Part shown: positions 11,919 to 21,226 of the stretch, in pieces
How the letters are laid out: every line of letters begins with the position of its first letter
Numbering within the stretch: the first letter of the stretch is position 1
Origin: Pseudomonas berkeleyensis
GTDB lineage: Bacteria > Pseudomonadota > Gammaproteobacteria > Pseudomonadales > Pseudomonadaceae
DNA: 64,000 nt
Assembly (NCBI RefSeq): GCF_014109765.1
Contig: NZ_CP059139.1
Location: 372,001-436,000 of the forward strand
Reading direction: 5' to 3'
Notes under the pieces: model-generated
The model's input: only the letters and a program-made list of their open reading frames with translations
Database searches by the model: none
Told to the model about the DNA's origin: nothing
Translations under genes and position numbers: made by a program

Positions 11919-12552
11919 TCAGCCTCCTTTCCAGGCGGTATGCAGCGAGCGAGAGCGGGTAGCAGAGTAGGAAGTAACCGAGGGCGACGAAGCCGTAGAC
12001 CATGAACGGTTCGAAGGTGGCGTTGGCCAGCATGCTGCCGGTCTTGGTCAGCTCGGTGAAGCCGATGATCGAGGTCACCGCAGTGCCCTTGACCACCTGT
12101 ACCGAGAAACCGACGGTGGGCGCCACGGCGATACGCAGGGCTTGCGGCAGAACGACGTGGCGCAGGGTCTCCAGGCGACTCATGGCCAGGCTTTCGGCAG
12201 CCTCCCACTGGCCGCGGGTGATCGACTCGACGCAGCCGCGCCAGATTTCGGCGAGAAAGGCGCTGGTGAACAGCGTCAGTGCGGCGGCGGCGGCCAGCCA
12301 GGGCGATACGTCGATACCGAGCAGGGCGATGCCGAAGAACACCAGGAACAGCTGCATCAACAGCGGCGTGCCCTGGAACAGTTCGATATAGCCACGGGCG
12401 AGGATGCGCGGCGCCGACAGCGGCGATAGCCGGGCCAGCAATATAAGCAGGCCGGCGATGCCGCCGCAGACGAAGGCCACCAGCGACAGCAGCAGCGTCC
12501 ACTGCAGGCCGGTGAGCAGATTGCGCAGGATGTCCCAGAGGGTGAAGTCCAT
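11905..12552 (-). CDS. Polar amino acid ABC transporter, permease 2
   Basis: A 215-residue inner-membrane permease of the HisM/GlnP type with five predicted hydrophobic helices. It starts at 12552 with MDFTLWDILRNLLTGLQWTL, in an ATGA overlap with the stop of the preceding permease. The EAA loop that docks to the ATPase is visible as GQWEAAESLAMSRLETLRHVVLPQALR (split, around residues 127-153). It probably forms a heterodimer with the other permease. Confidence 0.9.
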   Translation of the reverse strand: MDFTLWDILRNLLTGLQWTLLLSLVAFVCGGIAGLLILLARLSPLSAPRILARGYIELFQGTPLLMQLFLVFFGIALLGIDVSPWLAAAAALTLFTSAFLAEIWRGCVESITRGQWEAAESLAMSRLETLRHVVLPQALRIAVAPTVGFSVQVVKGTAVTSIIGFTELTKTGSMLANATFEPFMVYGFVALGYFLLCYPLSLAAYRLERRLNVTA

Positions 12553-13217
12553 CAGCGGGCTCCCATGATGAAGCGGCGGCCGATCCAGGCCAGCAGCTGA
12601 CGCACCAGGATGGCCATGATCAGGTACAGTGCGGTGGTCAGCAGATAGGTCTCGAAGGCGCGGAAGTTGCGCGACTGGATGAAGTTGGCGGCGAACGACA
12701 GCTCCTCGGTGGATATCTGCGAGCACACCGCCGAGCCGAGCATGACGATGATGATCTGGCTCGAAAGAGCCGGCCACACCTTGGCCAGGGCCGGGCGCAG
12801 CACCACGTAGCGGAAACTCTCGAAACGGTTCAGCGCCAGTGCCGCTGCAGCTTCCAGCTGACCATGCGGGATGGCCTGGATGCCGGCGCGGATGATCTCC
12901 GTGGAGTAGGCGCCGAGGTTGATCGCCATCGCGAGCACTGCAGCTTCCCATTCGTTCAGGCGAAAACCGAGCGAGGGCAAGCCGAAGAAGATGAAGAACA
13001 ACTGGACGATGAACGGCGTGTTGCGGATCAGCTCCACGTAGGCGCCGAAAATCCGGTCGAATGGGCGGATGCGCCAGGCGCGCAGTATCGCCCCGACGAT
13101 GCCGAGACCGACGCCCAGCAGGGTGCCGATCGCCGTCAGGCCGAGGGTGAAGGCCGCGCCCTGCAGCAGCAGATCGCTGTGCTGCAGGACGGCGGCGAAG
13201 TCGAACTGGTACGCCAT
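12552..13217 (-). CDS. Polar amino acid ABC transporter, permease 1
   Basis: A 221-residue permease, partner of the next gene. It starts with MAYQFDFAAVLQHSDLLLQG and has an EAA loop at GQLEAAAALALNRFESFRYVV (split, around residues 133-153). The ELIRNTPFIVQLFFIFFGLP segment (about residues 84-103) is the classic signature of HisM/GlnP-type subunits. It lies 20 bp after the binding-protein gene and overlaps the second permease by 1 bp (ATGA). Confidence 0.9.
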   Translation of the reverse strand: MAYQFDFAAVLQHSDLLLQGAAFTLGLTAIGTLLGVGLGIVGAILRAWRIRPFDRIFGAYVELIRNTPFIVQLFFIFFGLPSLGFRLNEWEAAVLAMAINLGAYSTEIIRAGIQAIPHGQLEAAAALALNRFESFRYVVLRPALAKVWPALSSQIIIVMLGSAVCSQISTEELSFAANFIQSRNFRAFETYLLTTALYLIMAILVRQLLAWIGRRFIMGAR

Positions 13218-13237
13218 GGCTCAGTGCTCCGTCAGGC

Positions 13238-14023
13238 TCAGAGGCCGGCCGGCAGGGGCTGCTTCAGCCACTTCTGGCTGATCGCATCGAGGCTGCCGTC
13301 GCTTTTGGCATCGGCGAGGACGGCGTTGACCTTGTCCAGCAGGGCGGCCTGGTTCTTATTCACTCCGACGTACACCGGCGAGTCCTTGAGCTTGAGTTTC
13401 ATGCTCGGCACGCGCTTGGGGTTCTTCTCGGAGATAGCCACCATCACCACGTTGCCGCTGGCGATCAGCTCGACCTGGCCGGACAGGTAGGCGGCGATGG
13501 TCGAGTTGTTGTCCTCGAAGCGCTTGATGGTGGCGCCTTTCGGGGCGACGTTGCTCAGCTCGATGTCTTCGATGGAGCCACGGGTGACGCTGATGGTCTT
13601 GCCGGCCAGGTCATCGAGGCTGACGATGGCGGCGTCTTCCGGGCCGAACACGCCGAGGTAGAAGGGGGCATAGGCGGCGGAAAAATCGATCACCGCCTCA
13701 CGCTCCGGGTTCTTGCCGAGGCTGGAGATCACCAGATCGACCTTGCCGGTGGTGAGGAAAGGAATGCGGTTGGTGCTGTTGACCGGAGTCAGTTCCAGCT
13801 TCACTGCCAGTTTGTCAGCCAGCAGCTGTGCGGTATCGATGTCCAGGCCGCGCGGTTTCATGTCCGGGCCGACCGAGCCGAATGGTGGGAAATCCTGCGG
13901 TACGGCGACTTTCAGCACGCCAGCCTTGCTGATGTCTTCAAGGGCATCGGCATGTGCGGTGGCAGCGCCAAAGGCGAGGGCAGCGAACAGGGTACCCAGC
14001 AGGGTGCGGTGAAATTTACGCAT
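13238..14023 (-). CDS. ABC transporter periplasmic substrate-binding protein (amino acid type)
   Basis: A 261-residue periplasmic binding protein of family 3. ATG at 14023 is followed by a Sec signal peptide (RKFHRTLLGTLFAALAFGAA) with probable cleavage after AHA. The mature protein has the family pattern: GVLKVAVPQDFPPFGSV at the start, GLDIDTAQLLADKL, then VDLVISSLGKNPERE and the hinge region KTISVTRGSIEDIEL. It is the first gene of the importer-allA operon. The ligand is unknown; by context a ureide, related nitrogen compound or amino acid is plausible. Confidence 0.9.
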   Translation of the reverse strand: MRKFHRTLLGTLFAALAFGAATAHADALEDISKAGVLKVAVPQDFPPFGSVGPDMKPRGLDIDTAQLLADKLAVKLELTPVNSTNRIPFLTTGKVDLVISSLGKNPEREAVIDFSAAYAPFYLGVFGPEDAAIVSLDDLAGKTISVTRGSIEDIELSNVAPKGATIKRFEDNNSTIAAYLSGQVELIASGNVVMVAISEKNPKRVPSMKLKLKDSPVYVGVNKNQAALLDKVNAVLADAKSDGSLDAISQKWLKQPLPAGL

Positions 14024-14147
14024 GTCGAACTCCCGATGAATGGACGAAAACTGAAGCGTTTTGCGTGATTCGTGCAGTGCATCGCCTGTGCCAAGTTCAA
14101 TGAAATCAGCGCTTGCACCGCTTCTGGCGAGTGATAACAAGGTCTTA

Positions 14148-14185
14148 CTGGTCTGAACAGTTGGTGTTGCTGACCAACTGGTCAG
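14148..14185. promoter_or_regulatory. FadR/GntR-type operator candidates between ABC operon and regulator
   Basis: At 14170-14185 CTGACCA-AC-TGGTCAG is a palindrome with perfect 7-bp arms. At 14148-14160 CTGGTCTGAACAG is a weaker related site (TGGT-N3-AACA). FadR-type GntR regulators are known to bind TGGT-N3-ACCA-like sequences, and the gene for one lies 126 bp away, divergent from the operon. Site assignment is inference. Confidence 0.55.
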
Positions 14186-14310
14186 AAGTTTTTCTGGGCC
14201 ATCTCGGTGCGTTCGTGAGGTGGGCTGTTCCACAAGGGTGCGTCGCTTGCCTGAAACGGTCTGATGGCCTTACAAAGGCGACTTCACTGGACTGACCGGC
14301 CCGAACAGTC

Positions 14311-15015
14311 ATGAATGCTTCTGCTCCCCGCGCGGTACCCGAATACGCCCTGCAGGCGATCCGTCGTCTGATCGAGGAAGAGGGCTATCGTCCTGGTGAT
14401 GCCTTGCCCTCGCAGCGTGACCTGGCCGAGCGTCTGGGGGTCAGCCGTGCGTCGTTGCGCGAAGCGCTGTCATCGCTCAGCGCCCTGGGCCTGGTGAGCG
14501 TGCAGGCCGGCAAGGGCGTATTCGTTCAAGAGGCGCCAAAGGCCGAAGCGACCGGTGCTTTCGTCTGGCCATTCGCTGCACAGGTGTCGGCGGCCGATAC
14601 CTTCCAGCTGCGTTTTGCCCTGGAGGGTTTCGCCTGTGGTCTGGCCGCCGGGGTGATGACCGCAGAGGAGCTGGACATCCTCGAGGACAACGTCGAGCAG
14701 ATGCGCCGGGAGTTGCGCGCCGAGAATTTCGAGCAGGCGACGCGCCTGGATTTCGAGTTTCACCAACGCATCCTCGCTGCCAGCGGCAACCAGGCGATGT
14801 TCACCCTGGTGACCTCCAGTGCCGATATCTTTCTAGAGAGCCAGAAGCTGCCGTTCATCCGCCCGGAGCGGGCGATGGAAACCTGGCAGGAGCATCGCAA
14901 GATCCTCAAGGCCCTGGCCCGGCATGCCGCGGGTTCGGCGCAGAAGGCCATGCAGCAGCATATCCGCGCCGCTGCGCTGCGTACCGGAATCGCTTTCGCC
15001 ACCTTGGGTGATTGA
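14311..15015 (+). CDS. FadR-subfamily GntR transcriptional regulator (FCD domain)
   Basis: A 234-residue one-component regulator. The N-terminal winged helix (residues ~10-75) shows [20 protein letters not shown] followed by [14 protein letters not shown] and the wing VQAGKGVFV. The C-terminal FCD effector domain (~90-225) is helical, with the metal/ligand-type acidic and histidine residues in [10 protein letters not shown]. It is divergent from the ABC importer-allA operon with palindromes in between, so it very likely controls that operon and perhaps itself. The effector is unknown. The trxA gene follows 110 bp later in the same direction. Confidence 0.92.
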   Translation: MNASAPRAVPEYALQAIRRLIEEEGYRPGDALPSQRDLAERLGVSRASLREALSSLSALGLVSVQAGKGVFVQEAPKAEATGAFVWPFAAQVSAADTFQLRFALEGFACGLAAGVMTAEELDILEDNVEQMRRELRAENFEQATRLDFEFHQRILAASGNQAMFTLVTSSADIFLESQKLPFIRPERAMETWQEHRKILKALARHAAGSAQKAMQQHIRAAALRTGIAFATLGD

Positions 15016-15125
15016 GGCGTACATTGGCGGCTATTGAAAGGCTCAATCGTCAGTGCCTTTCGGTGTCACTCAAGCCGGGCTATGATGGCGCCACTTTTTT
15101 GCTTCCGAATATACGGAGACTCCCC

Positions 15126-15452
15126 ATGAGCGAATTCATCACCAACGTCAGCGACGCCAGCTTCGACCAGGACGTCATCCAGGCTGAAGGTCCGGTTCTG
15201 GTCGATTACTGGGCTGAGTGGTGCGGCCCGTGCAAGATGATCGCACCGGTGCTCGACGAGATCGCCAAGGAATACCAAGGCAAACTGAAGATCTGCAAAC
15301 TGAACATCGACGAGAACCAGGAAACCCCGCCGAAATACGGCGTGCGCGGTATCCCGACCCTGATGCTGTTCAAGAACGGCAACGTCGAAGCGACCAAGGT
15401 TGGCGCACTGTCCAAGTCGCAACTGGCTGCTTTCCTCGACAGCAACATCTGA
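15126..15452 (+). CDS. trxA: Thioredoxin 1
   Basis: A 108-residue cytoplasmic disulfide reductase serving ribonucleotide reductase, methionine sulfoxide reductases and peroxiredoxins. The active site is WCGPC with C33 and C36, and the cis-proline loop is RGIPTLMLF. The ATG at 15126 is preceded by an ACGGAGA ribosome-binding site. The length is exact for bacterial Trx1. In P. aeruginosa trxA is directly followed by rho, as here, but ppx is its neighbour there, whereas here the ABC/allA/FadR block intervenes. Confidence 0.98.
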   Translation: MSEFITNVSDASFDQDVIQAEGPVLVDYWAEWCGPCKMIAPVLDEIAKEYQGKLKICKLNIDENQETPPKYGVRGIPTLMLFKNGNVEATKVGALSKSQLAAFLDSNI

Positions 15453-15464
15453 GGGGCTGAAGAG

Positions 15465-15545
15465 GTAGGGCGGGCTTTAGCCCGTCGAGTTGGTCGCAGT
15501 TGGCGTGATGGTGGGCTGAAGCGGAGCGCCGCCCGGCCCACCCTA
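15465..15545. repeat. Paired GTAGGGCGGGC / GTGGGCTGAAGCGG repeat
   Basis: Left unit GTAGGGCGGGCTTTAGCCCG and right unit GTGGGCTGAAGCGGAGCGCC continuing GCCCGGCCCACCCTAA, separated by about 30 bp. It has the same architecture as the repeat at 53057-53127. It lies between the trxA stop and its terminator. Confidence 0.8.
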
Positions 15546-15557
15546 ACGCTCTGCAAG

Positions 15558-15583
15558 AAGCCCTGCTATTTGCGGGGCTTTTT
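15558..15583 (+). terminator. trxA rho-independent terminator
   Basis: Stem AAGCCCTGC / GCGGGGCTT with a 5-nt loop (TATTT), followed by a T run (TTTTTCGTTTTT). It lies 105 bp after the trxA stop, past the repeat. Confidence 0.8.
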
Positions 15584-15771
15584 CGTTTTTAGGGCTAGAC
15601 GCTGTTTTTTCGCGGTGTTAAATTCGGCCTCGCTGCATCCTTCATGCAGCTCTCTGCACGCCGTCGCCGATTCATACCCATACGAACTCGTTCGCGATCC
15701 TGTCGCCTTCTCTGCGGCGCGGCCTCTCAAGCTAACAGCTTTCTTCTCCTCTCGATGATCACGTCATTCCT

Positions 15772-17031
<1,260 letters not shown>

Positions 17032-17047
17032 GACATCACGTCTTGCC

Positions 17048-17073
17048 ACAAGGCCGGGGAAACCCGGCCTTGT
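17048..17073 (+). terminator. Hairpin after rho
   Basis: Perfect stem ACAAGGCCGGG / CCCGGCCTTGT with a 4-nt loop, 17 bp after the rho stop. No T run follows (CGTATC), so it may be an RNA-stabilising hairpin rather than a strong terminator. Confidence 0.55.
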
Positions 17074-17163
17074 CGTATCTGGAGGCTTTCAAGCCTTCTG
17101 AAAGCCTGACTTCGGCGCTAAACTTTGCGGCCGACTCTAGCCTGTCCGACACGAGGCTCCTGC

Positions 17164-18630
17164 ATGCAGTATCGCGACCTGCGCGACTTCATCCGTGAAC
17201 TGGAAAAGCGCGGCGAACTCAAGCGCATCCAGACTCCGGTATCGCCCGTTCTGGAAATGACCGAAATCTGCGACCGCACCCTGCGCAAGGGCGGCCCGGC
17301 GTTGCTGTTCGAAAAGCCCACCGGCTTCGATGTGCCGGTGCTCGGCAACCTGTTCGGCACGCCCAAGCGCGTGGCGCTGGGCATGGGTGCCGAAGAGGTG
17401 TCCGAACTGCGCGAGATTGGCAAGCTGCTGGCCTTTCTCAAGGAGCCGGAGCCGCCCAAGGGGCTGAAGGATGCCTGGAGCAAGCTGCCGATCTTCAAGA
17501 AGGTCATTTCCATGGCGCCCAAGGTGGTCAAGGATGCGCTTTGCCACGAAGTGATCGAGGAGGGCGACGACGTCGACCTCGGCAAGTTGCCGATCCAGCA
17601 CTGCTGGCCGGGTGACGTGGCGCCGCTGATCACCTGGGGCCTGACCATCACCAAAGGCCCGAACAAGGAGCGGCAGAACCTCGGTATCTACCGCCAGCAG
17701 GTGATCGGCCGCAACAAGGTGATCATGCGCTGGCTCAGCCACCGTGGCGGCGCACTGGATTACCGCGAGTGGTGCCAGAAGCATCCGGACAAACCGTATC
17801 CGGTTTGCGTCGCCCTGGGTGCCGACCCGGCAACTATTCTCGGCGCCGTGACGCCGGTGCCCGATACCCTCTCCGAGTACGCCTTCGCCGGCTTGCTGCG
17901 TGGCCATCGCACCGAGCTGATCAAGGCGCGTGGCAGCGACCTGCAGGTGCCGGCCAGCGCCGAGATTGTCCTCGAAGGCGTGATCCACCCGGGCGAGACC
18001 GCGCCGGAAGGCCCATACGGCGACCATACCGGCTACTACAACGAGGTCGACACCTTCCCGGTGTTCACCGTCGAGCGCATCACCCGTCGCCGCGAGCCGA
18101 TCTACCACAGCACCTACACCGGCCGGCCGCCGGATGAGCCGGCGATTCTCGGCGTGGCGCTGAACGAAGTGTTCGTGCCGATCCTGCAAAAGCAGTTCCC
18201 CGAGATCACCGATTTCTACCTGCCGCCGGAAGGCTGTTCCTACCGCATGGCGGTGGTGACCATGAAGAAGCAGTACCCGGGCCACGCCAAGCGCGTAATG
18301 CTCGGTGTGTGGTCGTTCCTGCGACAGTTCATGTACACCAAGTTCGTTATCGTCACCGACGACGACATCAACGCACGGGACTGGAATGACGTGATCTGGG
18401 CGATTACCACGCGCATGGATCCCAAGCGCGACACGGTGATGATCGACAACACGCCGATCGACTACCTCGACTTCGCTTCGCCGATCTCCGGCCTGGGCTC
18501 GAAGATGGGCCTGGACGCCACCCACAAGTGGCCGGGTGAGACCAATCGCGAATGGGGCCGCGCAATCGAGAAGGATCCGGCCGTGGTGGCGCGTATCGAT
18601 GCGCTGTGGGGCGAGCTGGGAATCGATTGA
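17164..18630 (+). CDS. ubiD: 4-hydroxy-3-polyprenylbenzoate decarboxylase UbiD
   Basis: A 488-residue prenylated-FMN-dependent decarboxylase of ubiquinone synthesis that needs UbiX (not in this window) for its cofactor. The ATG at 17164 begins [20 protein letters not shown], the standard UbiD start. Conserved regions include the pocket around [20 protein letters not shown], the [12 protein letters not shown] loop with the catalytic Glu region, and the E-x-P segment [13 protein letters not shown] near the N-terminus. It overlaps the next gene by 1 bp (TGATG), indicating one operon. Confidence 0.96.
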   Translation: MQYRDLRDFIRELEKRGELKRIQTPVSPVLEMTEICDRTLRKGGPALLFEKPTGFDVPVLGNLFGTPKRVALGMGAEEVSELREIGKLLAFLKEPEPPKGLKDAWSKLPIFKKVISMAPKVVKDALCHEVIEEGDDVDLGKLPIQHCWPGDVAPLITWGLTITKGPNKERQNLGIYRQQVIGRNKVIMRWLSHRGGALDYREWCQKHPDKPYPVCVALGADPATILGAVTPVPDTLSEYAFAGLLRGHRTELIKARGSDLQVPASAEIVLEGVIHPGETAPEGPYGDHTGYYNEVDTFPVFTVERITRRREPIYHSTYTGRPPDEPAILGVALNEVFVPILQKQFPEITDFYLPPEGCSYRMAVVTMKKQYPGHAKRVMLGVWSFLRQFMYTKFVIVTDDDINARDWNDVIWAITTRMDPKRDTVMIDNTPIDYLDFASPISGLGSKMGLDATHKWPGETNREWGRAIEKDPAVVARIDALWGELGID

Positions 18631-19598
18631 TGAACGTCACCCTGCAACCTTCCGGTGTCACCCTCGCCTTGCAGCCGGGGGAGCGCATTCTAGATGGCGC
18701 TCGGCGCCTGGGCTACGACTGCCCGCAGAGCTGCCGCAATGGCAATTGCCATATCTGTGCCGCCCTGCTGGTGGAGGGCCGGGTCAAGCAGAACGGTATC
18801 GAGCTGGATCATGGCGAGTTGTTCACCTGCCTGGCCGAACCGCTGCAAGACTGCGTGCTGCATTGGGACGGTGTGCTGGCGCCGGGTGAGCTGCCGGTGC
18901 GCGAGCTGAGCTGCCAGGTTATCGAGTGTCAGGACGTGGGTGGCGACGTGTTCCGTGTGCGCTTGCGTACGCCAGCGGGCAAGGCGCCGCGTTATCACGC
19001 CGGGCAGTACCTGCTGCTACAGCGCCCGGATGGTGAGATGGCGGCCTTCTCCCTGGCCTCGGCGCCGCATGCCGGGCGCGAGCTGGAGCTGCATATCCTC
19101 GCCCGCGAAGACAGCAGTATCGCGCTGCTGGAGCACCTGCGCGCCACGGGTATGGTGCGTGTGCAGATGCCCTATGGCGATACCCATCTCGCCGATCTGC
19201 CCGATGGCCCGCTGGTGCTGATCGCCGCCGGTACCGGCATGGGCCAGATGCACAGTCTGATCGAGCATTGCCGCGCCGCCGGCTTCGTCCACCCGTTGCA
19301 TCTGTACTGGGGCGCGCGTCGGCCCGAGGATTTTTATGCGCTGCCGCACTGGGCCGAGTGGCAGCAGCTGGACAACCTGCGCCTGCATCAGGTGGTCAGC
19401 GACCAGTGTGGCTGGCAGGGCCGTTGTGGCTTGCTGCACGAAGCGGTACGCGAGGACTTTCCCGACCTCAAGGCCTTGCACGTCTACGCCAGCGGTTCAC
19501 CTGCGATGGTCTATGCCACGCTCGATGCGTTGGTCGAGGCCGGCATGGACGCGCACCAGATGCGCGCCGATGTGTTCGCCTACGCGCCGCGAGGTTGA
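18630..19598 (+). CDS. 2Fe-2S ferredoxin/flavin reductase (CDP-6-deoxy-glucoseen reductase-like)
   Basis: A 322-residue electron-transfer protein. Residues ~1-90 form a plant-type ferredoxin domain with cluster ligands in SCRNGNCHIC plus a preceding Cys and the distal Cys in FTCLAEP. Residues ~95-322 form a ferredoxin-NADP reductase-like module with the flavin site (GQYLLLQRPDG, FSLASAPH) and the nucleotide site LIAAGTGMGQM. It is annotated in other pseudomonads as CDP-6-deoxy-delta-3,4-glucoseen reductase, but translational coupling to ubiD suggests a reductase in quinone metabolism. Partner and substrate are not proven. Confidence 0.85.
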   Translation: MNVTLQPSGVTLALQPGERILDGARRLGYDCPQSCRNGNCHICAALLVEGRVKQNGIELDHGELFTCLAEPLQDCVLHWDGVLAPGELPVRELSCQVIECQDVGGDVFRVRLRTPAGKAPRYHAGQYLLLQRPDGEMAAFSLASAPHAGRELELHILAREDSSIALLEHLRATGMVRVQMPYGDTHLADLPDGPLVLIAAGTGMGQMHSLIEHCRAAGFVHPLHLYWGARRPEDFYALPHWAEWQQLDNLRLHQVVSDQCGWQGRCGLLHEAVREDFPDLKALHVYASGSPAMVYATLDALVEAGMDAHQMRADVFAYAPRG

Positions 19599-19601
19599 AT
19601 G

Positions 19602-19627
19602 AAAAAGCCGCCCGAGGGCGGCTTTTT
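19602..19627. terminator. Bidirectional terminator
   Basis: Perfect stem AAAAAGCCGCCC / GGGCGGCTTTTT with a 2-nt loop between the convergent reductase and quinone oxidoreductase genes. It has A and T runs on both sides, so it can serve both strands. Confidence 0.9.
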
Positions 19628-19651
19628 CATGTCACGGCGTAGTGCGCAGCG

Positions 19652-20632
19652 TCAGCGAACGGTTACCACCACCTTGCCCACGGCCTTGCGCTGACCGAGT
19701 GCATTGATCGCTTCGCCGCCGCGCTCCAGCGGGAAGGTCTGCGACACCAGGGGCTTGAGCTTGCCTTCGGCGTGCCAGGCGAACAGCTGCTGGAAGTTCT
19801 CGGCGTTGTCCTGCGGCTGGCGCTGGGCGAAGGAGCCCCAGAATACGCCGACCAGGGAGGCGCCCTTGAGTAGTGGCAGGTTGGCTGGCAGTGCCGGGAT
19901 GCCACCGCCGGCGGCGAAACCCACCACCAGGAAGCGGCCATTCCAGCCGATGCTGCGGAAGGCTTCCTCGAACAGCGTGCCGCCCACCGGGTCGTAGATC
20001 ACGTCCACGCCCTGGCCGCCGGTGAGCTTCTTCACCTCATCCTTTAGGCTCTGCTCGCTGTAGTTGATCAGCTCGTCGGCGCCGGCGTTGCGCGCCACTT
20101 CCAGCTTCTCGGCGCTGCTCGCCGCGGCGATCACCTTGGCGCCCATGGCCTTGCCGATCTCCACTGCGGCCAGGCCGACGCCACCGGAGGCGCCGAGCAC
20201 CAGCAGGGTTTCGCCTGGTTGCAGGTTGGCGCGCTGCTTGAGGGCGTGCATCGAGGTGCCGTAGGTCATGCCGAAGGCTGCCGCGGTGGTCAGATCCATG
20301 CTCTTGGGCACCGGCAACACGTTGTAGGCTGGCACTGCGACCTCTTCGGCGAAGCCGCCCCAGCCGGTCAGTGCCATCACCCGGTCACCAGCACGCAGGT
20401 GGCTGACCTTCTCGCCAACGGCCTTGACCACGCCGGCCACCTCGCCGCCCGGGGCGAAGGGGAAGGGCGGTTTGAACTGGTACTTGCCTTCGATGATCAG
20501 CGTGTCGGGGAAGTTGACCCCAGCGGCCTGCACCTCGATCAGCACCTCGTTCTTCTTCGGTTCGGGGCTTGGCAGGTCTTCCAGTACCAGGGTGTCGGCA
20601 GGGCCGAAGGCTTTGCACAGCAGGGCTTTCAT
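19652..20632 (-). CDS. NADPH:quinone oxidoreductase family protein (zinc-less MDR)
   Basis: A 326-residue medium-chain dehydrogenase/reductase of the quinone oxidoreductase branch. The start at 20632 (MKALLCKAFGPAD) fits the AGAGGA ribosome-binding site better than an in-frame ATG nine bases upstream, which is too close to it. The GroES-like N-terminal half shows AAGVNFPDTLIIEGKYQ and PGGEVAGVV; the Rossmann half shows LVLGASGGVGLAAVEIGKAMG. Zinc-ligand cysteines are absent, as expected. It probably reduces quinones or enals with NADPH. Confidence 0.9.
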   Translation of the reverse strand: MKALLCKAFGPADTLVLEDLPSPEPKKNEVLIEVQAAGVNFPDTLIIEGKYQFKPPFPFAPGGEVAGVVKAVGEKVSHLRAGDRVMALTGWGGFAEEVAVPAYNVLPVPKSMDLTTAAAFGMTYGTSMHALKQRANLQPGETLLVLGASGGVGLAAVEIGKAMGAKVIAAASSAEKLEVARNAGADELINYSEQSLKDEVKKLTGGQGVDVIYDPVGGTLFEEAFRSIGWNGRFLVVGFAAGGGIPALPANLPLLKGASLVGVFWGSFAQRQPQDNAENFQQLFAWHAEGKLKPLVSQTFPLERGGEAINALGQRKAVGKVVVTVR

Positions 20633-20787
20633 GAAGGTCATTCCTCTTGCAGGGTGCCTTGCAGTGTAGGAAGCGCCTGCCGAGGGTCAACGAGCATGCC
20701 GATGCCTGATAGGTCGGCATAAGCGCCGGGCTTGGGTGCTGGCGTGTGGATGGCTATGCTAGGCACATCCCCGATGGAGTGCCGAAC

Positions 20788-21192
20788 GTGAAACTGTTGA
20801 CCGCCCTGTTGCTGAGCTTGTCGATCTGCCTGCCTGCCTTGGCCAATTCGGAGAAGAAGGAGGAGGTGCCGACGACGCTCTATTACAACCTGACGCCAGC
20901 CCTGATCGGCAACCTGGCCGATACCGGTAATCGTCTGAAGTTCTTCAAGGCCGACGTATCGCTGCGGGTGACCGGCACTGAGGCCGAGGACAAGCTCAAA
21001 CAGCATGAACCGCTGATCCGCCATCAGTTGGTGATGCTGTTCTCGGCCCAGACCAGTGAGGCCATCAACGCCCCCGATGGCCGTGAAACCCTGCGTCAGC
21101 AGGCGCTCAAACAGGTGCAGGACGCGATCAACGGCGAGGAGGGTAAGCCCATCGTCGAAGACCTGCTGTTCAACAACCTGATCATCCAGTAA
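20788..21192 (+). CDS. FliL-like periplasmic protein
   Basis: A 134-residue exported protein resembling FliL (flagellar basal-body associated). GTG at 20788 follows GGAG by 9 bp and starts directly at the signal peptide (VKLLTALLLSLSICLPALA). The mature part carries the FliL-like core: YYNLTPALIGNLAD, FFKADVSLRV, a KQHEPLIRHQLVMLFS segment and the C-terminal DLLFNNLIIQ. Unlike classical FliL it seems to be cleaved rather than membrane anchored. It is far from flagellar genes, as the paralogue in other pseudomonads is; the role is unknown. Confidence 0.8.
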   Translation: MKLLTALLLSLSICLPALANSEKKEEVPTTLYYNLTPALIGNLADTGNRLKFFKADVSLRVTGTEAEDKLKQHEPLIRHQLVMLFSAQTSEAINAPDGRETLRQQALKQVQDAINGEEGKPIVEDLLFNNLIIQ

Positions 21193-21201
21193 GCGTCATC
21201 C

Positions 21202-21226
21202 GTAGCCCGGCATGCATCCGGGCTAC
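21202..21226. repeat. GTAGCCCGGATGCATCC-type palindromic repeat
   Basis: GTAGCCCGG-CATGCAT-CCGGGCTAC, a palindrome common in pseudomonad intergenic regions. It overlaps the 3' end of the minus-strand ABC permease: the TAG stop of that gene is the TAG of the repeat. Confidence 0.85.
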
